Source of the DNA: Candidatus Thalassolituus haligoni
GTDB taxonomy: Bacteria > Pseudomonadota > Gammaproteobacteria > Pseudomonadales > Oceanobacteraceae
DNA length: 64,000 nucleotides
Direction: 5' to 3'
Assembly: GCF_041222825.1 (NCBI RefSeq)
Contig: NZ_CP139482.1
Span: 899,001 to 963,000 of the forward strand
The first letter of the stretch is position 1; each line of letters starts with the position of its first letter. This document shows positions 16,714 through 25,036 of this stretch, in pieces. The notes below the pieces were generated by a model, which was not told the origin of the DNA, did no database searches, and saw only the letters and a program-made list of their open reading frames with translations. Position numbers and translations under genes: made by a program.

Positions 16714-17789
16714 CAGCGGCTGTTGCCGGACAGTATCAGTTTGCCGATCGTGCTCTGGCCGTTGCGGCTGAGGCATTGCTGGATGACACCGGCGCGATTC
16801 ATGTGAATCGCACGGACGTACAACAAGGGCTGAAATACGCAGCAGCGGGCCAGTTTGTAGTAGAAAGTGCGGTGCCTGGCTTACCCCAAGAAGTCGTGTT
16901 TGAAGATAACGCCCGCTTTATTCCCGCCGATGTACATTGGCGCTGGTTAGTGGCTGGCCGTCGGCAATGTATACCTGAATGGCTGGAAAGCCGTTGGCTG
17001 GTGGTGCTGGTTGCGGCTTTGGCGGTGCCGCTGTGTTTATGGTGGGTCACGTTTCGTGGCATTCCAGCACTGGCGCAAACCACGGTAGAATGGTTGCCAG
17101 TACAGGTATCGCAGCAGGTTGGCCAACACACCCTGCAGGTTCTCGACTCGCTGCATTTTGAGCCGTCATCACTGCCCTTGCCACAACAGCAGCAGTTGCG
17201 TGTGCACTGGCAACAGGTGCTGGAACGGTTACAGCTTGAACCGGCGCAGTATCCCCTGATTTTCCGTACCGGGGATATGGGCGCGAATGCCTTTGCGCTG
17301 CCCGATGGCACCGTATTGGTAACAGACCAGATGGTGGATCTTACCGCGTCCGATGTGGATGCCCTGATCGCCGTTATGCTGCACGAAATTGGCCATGTGG
17401 AGTATCAGCATGGGATGCAGCTGATGGCGCGATCGGCCGCCACCTCAGTGTTGTTTGGCTTACTGTTTGGCGATATAGAGGGTAGCTCCGAGCTGCTGCT
17501 GGGGGCCGGAACCGGTTTGCTGGAAAATGCCTTCTCCAGGGAGATGGAGCGGCAAGCGGATGATTTTGCCATTGCCAGGCTGCAGCAACTTGGCCGGTCG
17601 CCGCTGGATTTTGCCCGTGCCATGCGGTTATTGATGGCGTCACATGCGGATGATCCGCTATCAACAGATCAACCGGGCTGGCAGCAGTATCTGAGTTCGC
17701 ATCCTGCTACGCTTGAACGTATCGAGGCGGCTGAGCAAGCCGGAGCAGCGGCAGCTGATGCGGCGGCGAGTTGCATCAATTGTGATTAA
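16710..17789 (+). CDS. Membrane-anchored M48-family metallopeptidase
   Basis: The product is 359 aa. A cytoplasmic-type N-terminus (1-90) is followed by one membrane helix (about 95-113) and an M48 protease domain with the zinc motif HEIGH at 225-229. A third-ligand Glu lies in REMERQADDFA near residue 278. The MGANAFALPDGTVLVTDQMV strand is typical of HtpX/Oma1/BepA relatives. It probably degrades or surveys envelope proteins. It is translationally coupled to the DUF898 protein, the likely partner or substrate. The C-terminus is Ala-rich and ends with a Cys pair. Confidence 0.88.
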   Translation: MTAAVAGQYQFADRALAVAAEALLDDTGAIHVNRTDVQQGLKYAAAGQFVVESAVPGLPQEVVFEDNARFIPADVHWRWLVAGRRQCIPEWLESRWLVVLVAALAVPLCLWWVTFRGIPALAQTTVEWLPVQVSQQVGQHTLQVLDSLHFEPSSLPLPQQQQLRVHWQQVLERLQLEPAQYPLIFRTGDMGANAFALPDGTVLVTDQMVDLTASDVDALIAVMLHEIGHVEYQHGMQLMARSAATSVLFGLLFGDIEGSSELLLGAGTGLLENAFSREMERQADDFAIARLQQLGRSPLDFARAMRLLMASHADDPLSTDQPGWQQYLSSHPATLERIEAAEQAGAAAADAAASCINCD

Positions 17790-17879
17790 GCCGGTTGGTT
17801 TGTATGGCGTTTGGGTGCACACTAATAATATGCCTGCATGGGCATGTTTGTTCCGGTTCGTTGGTCAAGAGGAAACCTG

Positions 17880-18260
17880 ATGATACTCAAAAAAGAAGAT
17901 TTGTTGGCCGAAGCACGGGTATCGGTTAACCCGGTTAACGTCGAAGAGGCAGAGTCCTTGTTGACCGCCGGTGCCGTGGTACTGGACGTGCGGGAGCCGG
18001 CCGAGTTCGAGATGGGACATTTGCCAGGGGCCGTGAATGTGCCTCGTGGAGTGCTGGAATTTCGGGTCGGTGATCATCCGGCGCTGATGGATACAGCAGC
18101 CACGATTGTATTGTATTGCAAGAATGGTGGCCGCAGCACACTGGCAGCTCATACCCTCAAGCGTATGGGGTTTGACCAGGTAAAAATGCTGGTGGGTGGT
18201 TTTGACGGCTGGAGCGGTGACGTCCACAAGGTGGAAGTTAATCCTAGCGTATACCAGTAA
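17880..18260 (+). CDS. Single-domain rhodanese
   Basis: The product is 126 aa with VVLDVREPAEFEMGHLPGAV and the active loop YCKNGGRSTLAAHTL, with catalytic Cys in CKNGGRS. No signal peptide is seen, so it is cytoplasmic. Rhodaneses move sulfane sulfur from thiosulfate or persulfides to an acceptor. I chose ATG 17880 with GAGGAAA in front; an in-frame ATG at 17838 lacks a ribosome site. It is monocistronic, ending at a factor-independent terminator at 18333-18365. Confidence 0.9.
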   Translation: MILKKEDLLAEARVSVNPVNVEEAESLLTAGAVVLDVREPAEFEMGHLPGAVNVPRGVLEFRVGDHPALMDTAATIVLYCKNGGRSTLAAHTLKRMGFDQVKMLVGGFDGWSGDVHKVEVNPSVYQ

Positions 18261-18332
18261 ATATACGGCCATAAGCCATTACAAACGGTAATTTGCCGTT
18301 CGCCATTCGCGGCAGATGGACACCAAGACAGG

Positions 18333-18365
18333 AGCGGATCGTGTTGATACATGTATCCGCTTTTT
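18333..18365 (+). terminator. Rho-independent terminator after the rhodanese gene
   Basis: AGCGGAT (18333-18339) pairs with ATCCGCT (18355-18361), with an additional GATACATGTATC inner dyad, and runs into TTTTT. Orientation fits the plus-strand rhodanese gene. Confidence 0.75.
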
Positions 18366-18418
18366 CAGAATATTAATATTCCTTTGTGCGTATTTAGTTA
18401 TTTATGGAGAGCATAACG

Positions 18419-18994
18419 ATGAAAAAATTATTGACGCTGGTCTGTGTACTGGGTGGCTCATTCGGGTCGCTGACCAGTGCAACCGTCAAGGCTGAACAGC
18501 TTGATGACGCCAGCCTGCGTATTGAAGCCCGGCAGCAGGCCATGACGTTTGGCAAACAGCTGAAACAAACGGTACAGCAGGGGATGAAGGCGGGCGGCCC
18601 AACCGCAGCCATTCATCTGTGTAATACCCAGGCACCGGCAATTGCCGCTGCCAACAGCCAGGGCGACTGGACGGTGGGGCGTACCTCGTTGCAGTTGCGC
18701 AATCCGGCCAATGCCCCGGACGCCTGGGAACTGGCGACCTTAAAATCTTTCGACCAGCGTCTGGCGGCAGGCGAACCTCCGGCTGCGCTGGAAGCCAGCA
18801 TGCTGGAGAACGGTGAATATCGTTATATGAAAGCGATTCCGACCGGAGCCTTGTGTCTGAACTGCCATGGTTCAGCGTTGGCTGAGCCGGTTAAAACTCG
18901 TCTCAGTGAGCTGTACCCGGCTGACCAGGCGGTGGGTTATCAGGTGGGTCAATTACGGGGTGCCTTTACCCTGCGCAAAACACTGGCTGACTAA
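18419..18994 (+). CDS. Periplasmic DUF3365 (Tll0287-like) c-type haem protein
   Basis: The product is 191 aa with a Sec signal (MKKLLTLVCVLGGSFGSLTS, cleavage near ATVKA). The domain contains a single c-type haem site CLNCH at 146-150 (ALCLNCHGSALAE), preceded by RYMKAIPTG, and TRLSELYPADQAVGYQVGQL with the closing RGAFTLRK, all hallmarks of DUF3365. Such proteins are haem sensors or small electron carriers; the partner is unknown. I used ATG 18419 following GGAGAG. It may share a redox context with the rhodanese and OsmC neighbours. Confidence 0.85.
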   Translation: MKKLLTLVCVLGGSFGSLTSATVKAEQLDDASLRIEARQQAMTFGKQLKQTVQQGMKAGGPTAAIHLCNTQAPAIAAANSQGDWTVGRTSLQLRNPANAPDAWELATLKSFDQRLAAGEPPAALEASMLENGEYRYMKAIPTGALCLNCHGSALAEPVKTRLSELYPADQAVGYQVGQLRGAFTLRKTLAD

Positions 18995-19044
18995 CCCCGT
19001 CAATGGTATTGATTGGTGATCCCCTATCCCTGGAAGCACAATAA

Positions 19045-19491
19045 ATGACAGCGAAGGTTTCAGAACACGGCATGGATTTACACTGGCAGCGTGAGGGTGA
19101 GTTCTCTCACCTGGGTTTTGAGCGCCGCCATCAACTCGACTTTGGCCATCAGGCACACATAGCAGCCGGAGGCGCTGGTAATGACTACGGCTGTGATCCT
19201 GAGCAGATGCTGGCAGCATCGATGGCCAGTTGCCATATGATGACCTTTTTGGCGCTGGCAGCCAAAAAGCGGCTGACCGTGGTGTCGTACGATGACCGTG
19301 CAGTAGCAGAGCTGGCACAGCGAGACGATGGCCGTTTCCATGTCGCCTGCATCCGTTTGTCACCACGGGTGGTGTTTGAGGGTGACAAGGTGCCCGATGC
19401 TGAAGCCATTATGGCCATGCATCACAAAGCTCATGAGCACTGTTTTATTGCCAACTCGGTACTGTGTGAGGTAGAGGTTAGCCCGCGTTAG
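19045..19491 (+). CDS. OsmC-family thiol peroxidase-like protein
   Basis: The product is 148 aa. The two family Cys are present, in MLAASMASCHMMTFLALAAK (peroxidatic) and HKAHEHCFIANSV (resolving). GCDPEQMLAASM is the usual lead-in. OsmC/Ohr proteins reduce organic hydroperoxides using dihydrolipoamide-type thiols. This one looks closer to the OsmC/YhfA-like groups than to Ohr. It is cytoplasmic and about 50 bp after the DUF3365 gene. The 3' side runs straight into the tandem repeat block. Confidence 0.88.
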   Translation: MTAKVSEHGMDLHWQREGEFSHLGFERRHQLDFGHQAHIAAGGAGNDYGCDPEQMLAASMASCHMMTFLALAAKKRLTVVSYDDRAVAELAQRDDGRFHVACIRLSPRVVFEGDKVPDAEAIMAMHHKAHEHCFIANSVLCEVEVSPR

Positions 19492-19509
19492 CAGACGGTT
19501 GTGTCATAT

Positions 19510-20396
19510 AACGTAGGGCCCGGCTCCATCCGTGGCCATTGCCGGTTCCATCGTGGCCAATCGTGGCCGTTGTGCAATATGCGCGGCCGTTTCGGACAGC
19601 CACGGAGGGCGTCCCTACGGCGTGTTGTATCCCCGTATTTTACCGACCCTTTGGGATTTTCTGGGTTTTGAATCAAATAATAACGTAGGGCCCGGCTCCG
19701 TCCGTGGCCGTTGTGCAATATGCGTGGCCGTTGCCGGTTCTGTCCGTGGCCGTTGTGCAATCTGCGTAGCCGTTTCGGACAGCCACGGAGGGCGTCCCTA
19801 CGGCGTGTTGTATCCCCGTATTTTACCGACCCTTTGGGATTCTGGGTTTTGAATCAAATAATAACGTAGGGCCCGGCTCCGTCCGTGGCCGTTGTGCAAT
19901 ATGCGTGGCCGTTGCCGGTTCCATCGTGGCCATTGTGCAATATGCGCGGCCGTTTCGGACAGCCACGGAGGGCGTCCCTACGGCGTGTTGTATCCCCGTA
20001 TTTTACCGACCCTTTGGGATCTTGGGTTTTGAATCAAATAATAACGTAGGGCCCGGCTCCGTCCGTGGCCGTTGTGCAATATGCGTGGCCGTTGCCGGTT
20101 CTGTCCGTGGCCGTTGCCGGTTCCATCGTGGCCGTTGTGCAATATGCGCGGCCGTTTCGGACAGCCACGGAGGGCGTCCCTACGGCGTGTTGTATCCCCG
20201 TATTTTACCGACCCTTTGGGATCTTGAATCAAATAATAACGTAGGGCCCGGCTCCGTCCGTGGCCGTTGTGTAATATGCGCGGCCGTTGCCGGTTCCATC
20301 GTGGCCGTTGTGCAATATGCGTGGCCGTTGCCGGTTCCATCGTGGCCGTTGTGCAATGCGTGGCCGTTTCGGACAGCCACGGAGGGCGTCCCTACG
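19510..20396 (+). repeat. Tandem repeat block, five units of ~172-195 bp
   Basis: Units begin with AACGTAGGGCCCGGCTCC at 19510, 19682, 19863, 20043 and 20238. Each unit carries variable numbers of a GTGGCCGTTGTGCAATATGC / GTGGCCGTTGCCGGTTCC sub-repeat. It then has TTTCGGACAGCCACGGAGGG CGTCCCTACGG, and the first four a spacer ending TTTTGAATCAAATAATAACG or close to it. The unit start and the GCCACGGAGGGCGTCCCTAC end are inverted relative to each other, so each unit can form a large hairpin. Periods of 172 and 181 are not multiples of three, so the frames running through it are not a repeat protein. There is no CRISPR-like spacer diversity. Function unknown; satellite-like, RNA or recombination hot spot are options. 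Confidence 0.85.
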
Positions 20397-20408
20397 CTGA
20401 CGGCGAGC

Positions 20409-20534
20409 ATGTCTTCACTGATGATGCAGCAGGATGAAGCGGGCCAATCCCGGCTAATACGGGAGCAATCTCGCCAGCTCAAGGTGTTGGAGCAACGCCT
20501 TGAGCGTATCGAAAAGAAGCTGGATATGTTGTGA
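20409..20534 (+). CDS. Short coiled-coil protein or truncated gene end
   Basis: The 41-aa frame MSSLMMQQDEAGQSRLIREQ continues SRQLKVLEQRLERIEKKLDM and ends with Leu, a strongly helical heptad pattern. It begins 13 bases after the tandem repeats end. The same frame stays open far into the repeats, so the original 5' part may have been displaced by them. The ribosome site is poor. I do not recognise the family. It could be a free micro-protein or the 3' stub of a longer coiled-coil gene. Confidence 0.35.
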   Translation: MSSLMMQQDEAGQSRLIREQSRQLKVLEQRLERIEKKLDML

Positions 20535-20560
20535 GAGCCACTTCCATGCGTGTTGTTTTC

Positions 20561-20902
20561 TCAGGCCTGCTGTTCGTGCCGACTGGCACATTGCAGGCAG
20601 CGAATTGCATAAGGCACTGCTTCCAACCGTGCGCTTTCGATGGTTTCTCCACATTCAATACAGCTGCCGTAAGTGCCCTGTTCAATTCGCTCCAGCGCCT
20701 GCTGGATCGCTACTGCTTCAATACAGGCTTCGCCGCTGATAGCGCCCAGTACCTCGTCGTTTTCACGCTCGGTTGCCTGTTCGGCAAAATCTGCCGACAG
20801 TGGGTTGTCACGGTGACTGGCGAGTCGTTCGGCATCGACAGAGCGGGTTTGAAGCTCATCCAGCTGTTGTCTCAAGCGGCTCCGTAGTGCATCAATGTTC
20901 AT
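20561..20902 (-). CDS. DksA/TraR-family zinc-finger protein
   Basis: The product is 113 aa. A helical N-terminus (MNIDALRSRLRQQLDELQTR) leads to the C4 zinc finger CIECGETIESARLEAVPYAI followed by RCLQC, spaced as in DksA/TraR proteins. The coiled-coil tip segment reads ERENDEVLGAISGEA and lacks the exact DxxDxA of true DksA, so it is a DksA-like paralogue that may bind the RNA polymerase secondary channel. GGAGAATCCG precedes its ATG. It is transcribed toward the repeat block. Confidence 0.85.
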   Translation of the reverse strand: MNIDALRSRLRQQLDELQTRSVDAERLASHRDNPLSADFAEQATERENDEVLGAISGEACIEAVAIQQALERIEQGTYGSCIECGETIESARLEAVPYAIRCLQCASRHEQQA

Positions 20903-21072
20903 CGGATTCTCCTTAATAAACGTCGAATATATTGGCGTGTCTGGCTGTCAAATTACGTTGGCTGTTGCCCGACCGCCTTGATATGGGTCAGCGGCGTGCA
21001 AGACAGCTTTGGCTAGACTGAAGAGAGTGGCTTTTGCCTTGTTTTTGTTCGTTTCTGCTCCTGGAGGTCGTT

Positions 21073-22209
21073 ATGGCCAATGCCTCAGAACAGCGTTTTA
21101 TCGACCCCTACCAGCAGTTGGCGCAGCCGCTGTCATTCGGTGATCGGTTGCAGCATCTCTATCGGGTGTTGCGTGAACAGTATTCCGGTATTGATCGTTT
21201 GTCGCTGGCGTTGTATCAGCCAGACAGTGATCAGCTATCGACCTTTACCTGTGCCGGAGATGACGCATCGCCACTAACGGGGTACAGCGTGTTATTAGAC
21301 GCGGTGCCATCGTTAAAAGTTCTGGCCGATAACCCGCTGGTGCGGGTGGTCGGTGATATGCGCGAGTTTCGCTCTGATGAGCTGTCAACGCATACGGCGG
21401 CGCTGTTGGGGCAGGGTTATCGCTCAAGCCTGACGATGCCATTGACGGTGGAAGGACATTTCCTCGGGATGCTGTTTCTGAATGCTCGTACCATTGACTA
21501 TTTCTCGGCGCCCATGGCGGCGTATTGCACCCTGTGGGGCCATTTGGTGGGGCAGACGCTGGCGCAGGAACAGGAGACGTTACGCCGTCTGCATGCGCTG
21601 GCACGTTGGGCACTGGATGTCAGTGGCGTGCGCTGTATTGAATCGGACGACCATATGCAGCGTATGGCCGCATACACTCGGCTGATTGCCCGGCAATTAC
21701 AATCGTCACAGCCGTTGTCAGACAGCTGGATAGAATATCTGACGCTGTTTGCGCCGTTACATGATATTGGCAAAATATCGGTGCCGGATCGGATTCTGCA
21801 CAAGCCGGGCAGTCTGACCGCAGAGGAATTTGATGAAATGAAGCGTCATGTTTCTGGGGGCAAGACACTGCTTGAAAAGGCGATTCGGCGTTTTGATCTG
21901 GCCCGGATCGAGCACATCGATATGCTGATGAATATTATCCAGTACCACCACGAGAAGCTGGATGGTTCCGGTTATCTGGGGCTGAATGGTACCCATGAAA
22001 TTCCGCTGGAAGCTCGTATTGTCGCCGTGGCGGATATTCTGGATGCGTTGCTGAATGCCCGTTGTTACAAGCAGGCATGGGAAGAAGATGCGGTGTGGCA
22101 GGAACTGGAGCGGCTTTCCGGTCGCCAGCTGGATCCCGACTGCGTAGCGGCGGTGCTGGATAACAAAGCCGCGATTCAGGATATTCAGCAACGCTGGCCT
22201 GCCCGTTAG
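21073..22209 (+). CDS. GAF-HD-GYP protein, putative cyclic-di-GMP phosphodiesterase
   Basis: The product is 378 aa. Residues ~20-170 form a GAF-like sensor; ~190-375 form an HD-GYP domain with HDIGK at 230-234, HHE at 292-294 and DGSGYL at 297-302, where the consensus is DGSGYP. Metal-binding residues are intact, but the Pro of GYP is Leu, which may weaken recognition by GGDEF partners or alter activity. ATG 21073 follows GGAGG. There are no membrane segments. It is convergent with the CBS-domain gene, with a weak GGCACC/GGTGCC hairpin between. Confidence 0.85.
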   Translation: MANASEQRFIDPYQQLAQPLSFGDRLQHLYRVLREQYSGIDRLSLALYQPDSDQLSTFTCAGDDASPLTGYSVLLDAVPSLKVLADNPLVRVVGDMREFRSDELSTHTAALLGQGYRSSLTMPLTVEGHFLGMLFLNARTIDYFSAPMAAYCTLWGHLVGQTLAQEQETLRRLHALARWALDVSGVRCIESDDHMQRMAAYTRLIARQLQSSQPLSDSWIEYLTLFAPLHDIGKISVPDRILHKPGSLTAEEFDEMKRHVSGGKTLLEKAIRRFDLARIEHIDMLMNIIQYHHEKLDGSGYLGLNGTHEIPLEARIVAVADILDALLNARCYKQAWEEDAVWQELERLSGRQLDPDCVAAVLDNKAAIQDIQQRWPAR

Positions 22210-22258
22210 GTTGGCACCGGATTGGGTTTGGTGCCGGAGCAAGTATTAAAAACGATCG

Positions 22259-22687
22259 CTAGTTGTTCTGTTGCAGTAACGTAATGGCCAGTTTTACAAA
22301 GTCTTGTGATGTCAGCATGCCGACCAGTACCTTGTGTTCATCGGTGACCAGCACACACCCTTGGCGGCGATTGGCGCGCAGGCTTTCACCCGCTTGCTGC
22401 AATGAGGTATCGGGCGTCACAGTGACAACCTCATGCTGCATGCACTGGCTGATGCCGGTTTTGCTCAGGTATTCCTGCAAGTGGTGGGCACCAAATTTAT
22501 CGGTGATGCGGAATGCTTCCGTCAGAAATTCCCGTTGGCTCATCAGGCCACAGAGTTTGCCCTCTTCATCCACCACAGGAATATGGCGAATATGGTGTTC
22601 TGCCATCGTCTTTTCTGCATCGCGCAGGGTATCCGTTGGCAAATGGGTATGAAGGTGAGTGGTCATCAGTTGTTTGACGAGTTGCAT
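22259..22687 (-). CDS. Tandem CBS-domain protein
   Basis: The product is 142 aa, consisting only of two CBS motifs (VKQLMTTHLHTHLPTDTLRD, then QCMQHEVVTVTPDTSLQQAG), each closing with a GLMSQREF or GMLTSQDFV type strand. Such stand-alone Bateman modules bind adenosine nucleotides and act as energy sensors. No partner can be read from the neighbourhood, which is unrelated signal-transduction genes. Confidence 0.88.
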   Translation of the reverse strand: MQLVKQLMTTHLHTHLPTDTLRDAEKTMAEHHIRHIPVVDEEGKLCGLMSQREFLTEAFRITDKFGAHHLQEYLSKTGISQCMQHEVVTVTPDTSLQQAGESLRANRRQGCVLVTDEHKVLVGMLTSQDFVKLAITLLQQNN

Positions 22688-22886
22688 GGTGGTTCCTGCC
22701 TTGGCTGTTCTGATTACAGTAAAGCAGGAAAATACCGATCCGGCGGATAAATACGAAAACCCATCACTGTCTATTGAATCGCTGTTACAGCCCTTGGTCA
22801 GCCTCCTTGAAAGCGGTTGGGTTCAGTCAGCCGCGTTGGCCGCATTATGTGCAGTGATTTAGGACTGCCCTGTTGGTCGATAAGTG

Positions 22887-22928
22887 ATACCCCTGGCCAC
22901 CACGCCGGAGCGTGGTGGCCAGGGGTAT
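22887..22928. repeat. REP-like palindrome, copy 2 (perfect 19-bp stem)
   Basis: ATACCCCTGGCCACCACGC (22887-22905) is the exact reverse complement of GCGTGGTGGCCAGGGGTAT (22910-22928) around a CGGA loop. It shares core and loop with 4191-4220. It is located downstream of the endonuclease gene and may also serve as its transcription stop, although no U-tract follows. Confidence 0.7.
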
Positions 22929-22975
22929 GCAGAGCAGCCTGGTGATACTGCCAACAACCTGTCAACAACCGCGCT

Positions 22976-25036
22976 TCAGTTACCCCAGATTTCAGCCACC
23001 AGTTCCGGGTGGTCGATAAAGGGATTACGGTTGCCCTGGTGGCTGTAGGCGGCGTCGTTACGATCAAGTTCTTTCTGGCTGACGGGGTCGGCGTTGTGCC
23101 AGCTTTTCATCAGGTTCAGGTACCAGATTTCAAAGACCTGATCGCTGCTGCCATTGAGTACGGCATCGCCATAGCTGGACTGGGTCTCCCAGCCGGAAAT
23201 CACGTCTTCGTAGCGGGTGGCCATGTAGAAATAGGTGCGGGCCAAATCGCCTTTGAACTCGTCGATGGGTTCGAATACGGTGCCGGAGTAGCCCAATCCG
23301 GATTCGGCACTGCCCAGTTTGGAGCCATTGCTGGAGGTGTAGCTGGCGGTAGCCACTTCGCCGTAAGGGTAGCTGCTGCGCTTGCCGTTGACATAGCCAT
23401 CGGAGGCGTAAATATGGTGTACGTCGGAGTTCATCGGTTCTATTGCACCACCAAACCAACTGCGTGGGAAAGTATGTTCTCGGTTATAGCAGGAGCCTTC
23501 GCCGCTGTAGCTGCCGCACTGGTCACTGCTGCTGGTGTAGGTGTATGGGTCTGAACCGTTCGGATTTTCGGAGTAAATATCCAGCAGGCTGCCGTCGGCT
23601 TCGTAATAATTATCGCGTTCGTAGTTGCTGTAGAAGGTCCATAAGGCACTGTAGCCCTGGGCGCTGTGGCCAGCGCTGATGATGTTGTGCAGCTCAGTTT
23701 TGAGGACATAGCCACTCAGGCCATTGGCACTGGCGTAGTAGCCAATGAGGTCGGTGCTGCCGGTTCCTGTACCGGTATCTGTCCCAGCTCCGGTGTCTGT
23801 AGCGGAACCCAGGATGAAACTGGTGCTTTCGCTGCTGGCAAATTCGCTGCCGCTGGCGACGCTGGTGCCGTCGAGAACGAGGTCGTAGGAACCGTTACCA
23901 AATGAGCAGCACATACCGTCGTCATAGCTGTCGTTAATGGTGAAGGTGTAGTCGTCGTCTTCCAGGCAAATATCTTCGCTGTAGCTGGTGTTGCTGCTGT
24001 AGCCGTTACCATTGGCGATGTCGGTGCCGCTGCTGTTGCTGATGGCCCAGCTGGTTTCGGCGCCGTAGTTGTCGGTAGTCAGGCTCAGAGTGCCTGCTGT
24101 GCAACTGGCACCACTATCCGTTGCTCCTGTACCACCGGATGAACCTCCGCCAGTTTCTGTGCCGCCGGATGATCCGTCGCTGCTATCGGCGACAGTAACG
24201 CTGTTGCTCTGGCTGCTGGTGAACTGGTCGCCACTGACCACTTCGGTACCAGCCACCACCACTGCAAAAGAGCCGTTGCCGTACGAGCAGCAAATACCAT
24301 CGCCGTAGCTGTCGAGAATGGTAAAGGTGTAGTTACCGGTATCCAGGCAGAATGTTTCGGTGTTGCTGCTGTTGTTGTCGTAATTGCCGCCGCTGGCGAC
24401 TTCGGTGCCGCTGGCATTGAGGATGTACCAGCTGGTTTCGGAGCCGTAATTATCGGTCGTGATATTGACGTCGGTCGTGACGCAGCTGCCACTGCTTCCT
24501 GTGTTGCCGCTGTCTGCACCAGTGTCTGTCGCGCTGTCGGTGGTTGGTTCAAAGTCGTCGACATACACCAGTTCCGAGCCATCAAAGCCGCTTTGGTCGT
24601 AAAAACGCAGGCCCACTTCGATGGAACCTGTGCTGGTGGCGGTATAGCTGTAGCTGAGTTGCTGCCATTGATCGGTCAGGCTGTTATCGGAATAGCCCTG
24701 ATAATCGGCGACATACAGGCGTGCCTGGACGTGGCCTTCGGTGTGATAAATCCAGGCACTGAAGTCGTAGTGGGTACCGCTGGTGACACTGACGGTCTGG
24801 CGCAAGTCGGTAGAACTTTGGGTGCCGGTATTGACCGTAATGGCGGCCGACTGGTTGCCGCTATACACCACACTGCTGGACGCGGCAAGACTGATGCCGC
24901 TGTCGATGGTGGTCCAGTCGTCGGGAGTTGAGTTAGTCCATTGTTCAAAATCGCCATTGGCGACGGTCGCATGGCCGGTACTGGCAACGGCGAGTGCCGA
25001 TGACAGTAACAGCGCGGCGGAAATCTGTTTCAACAT
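22976..25036 (-). CDS. Secreted endonuclease I family nuclease with N-terminal ligand-binding modules
   Basis: The product is 686 aa. A signal peptide (MLKQISAALLLSSALAVAST) is followed by a CBM-like jelly-roll (about 25-165, NGDFEQWTNSTPDDWTTIDS). Two ~75-residue repeats come next, each with DNYGxETSW and DSYGDGICCSYGNGS / DSYDDGMCCSFGNGS, joined by Ser/Gly/Thr linkers. The C-terminal 260 residues are an endonuclease I (Dns/NucM) domain with the catalytic NREHTFPRSWFGG. It probably degrades extracellular DNA for nutrients or competence control. Start 25036 is preferred over 25045 because AGG lies nine bases upstream. Confidence 0.85.
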   Translation of the reverse strand: MLKQISAALLLSSALAVASTGHATVANGDFEQWTNSTPDDWTTIDSGISLAASSSVVYSGNQSAAITVNTGTQSSTDLRQTVSVTSGTHYDFSAWIYHTEGHVQARLYVADYQGYSDNSLTDQWQQLSYSYTATSTGSIEVGLRFYDQSGFDGSELVYVDDFEPTTDSATDTGADSGNTGSSGSCVTTDVNITTDNYGSETSWYILNASGTEVASGGNYDNNSSNTETFCLDTGNYTFTILDSYGDGICCSYGNGSFAVVVAGTEVVSGDQFTSSQSNSVTVADSSDGSSGGTETGGGSSGGTGATDSGASCTAGTLSLTTDNYGAETSWAISNSSGTDIANGNGYSSNTSYSEDICLEDDDYTFTINDSYDDGMCCSFGNGSYDLVLDGTSVASGSEFASSESTSFILGSATDTGAGTDTGTGTGSTDLIGYYASANGLSGYVLKTELHNIISAGHSAQGYSALWTFYSNYERDNYYEADGSLLDIYSENPNGSDPYTYTSSSDQCGSYSGEGSCYNREHTFPRSWFGGAIEPMNSDVHHIYASDGYVNGKRSSYPYGEVATASYTSSNGSKLGSAESGLGYSGTVFEPIDEFKGDLARTYFYMATRYEDVISGWETQSSYGDAVLNGSSDQVFEIWYLNLMKSWHNADPVSQKELDRNDAAYSHQGNRNPFIDHPELVAEIWGN

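Noticed and set aside
19532..20340. Long open frames on both strands across the tandem repeats, suggesting a repeat protein
   Set aside because: Unit lengths of 172 and 181 bp break the reading frame between units, both strands are open alike, and there is no ribosome site. The openness reflects base composition.
19510..20396. CRISPR array
   Set aside because: Repeat units are ~180 bp and the intervals between them are themselves repeated, not unique 30-40-bp spacers. No cas genes are present.
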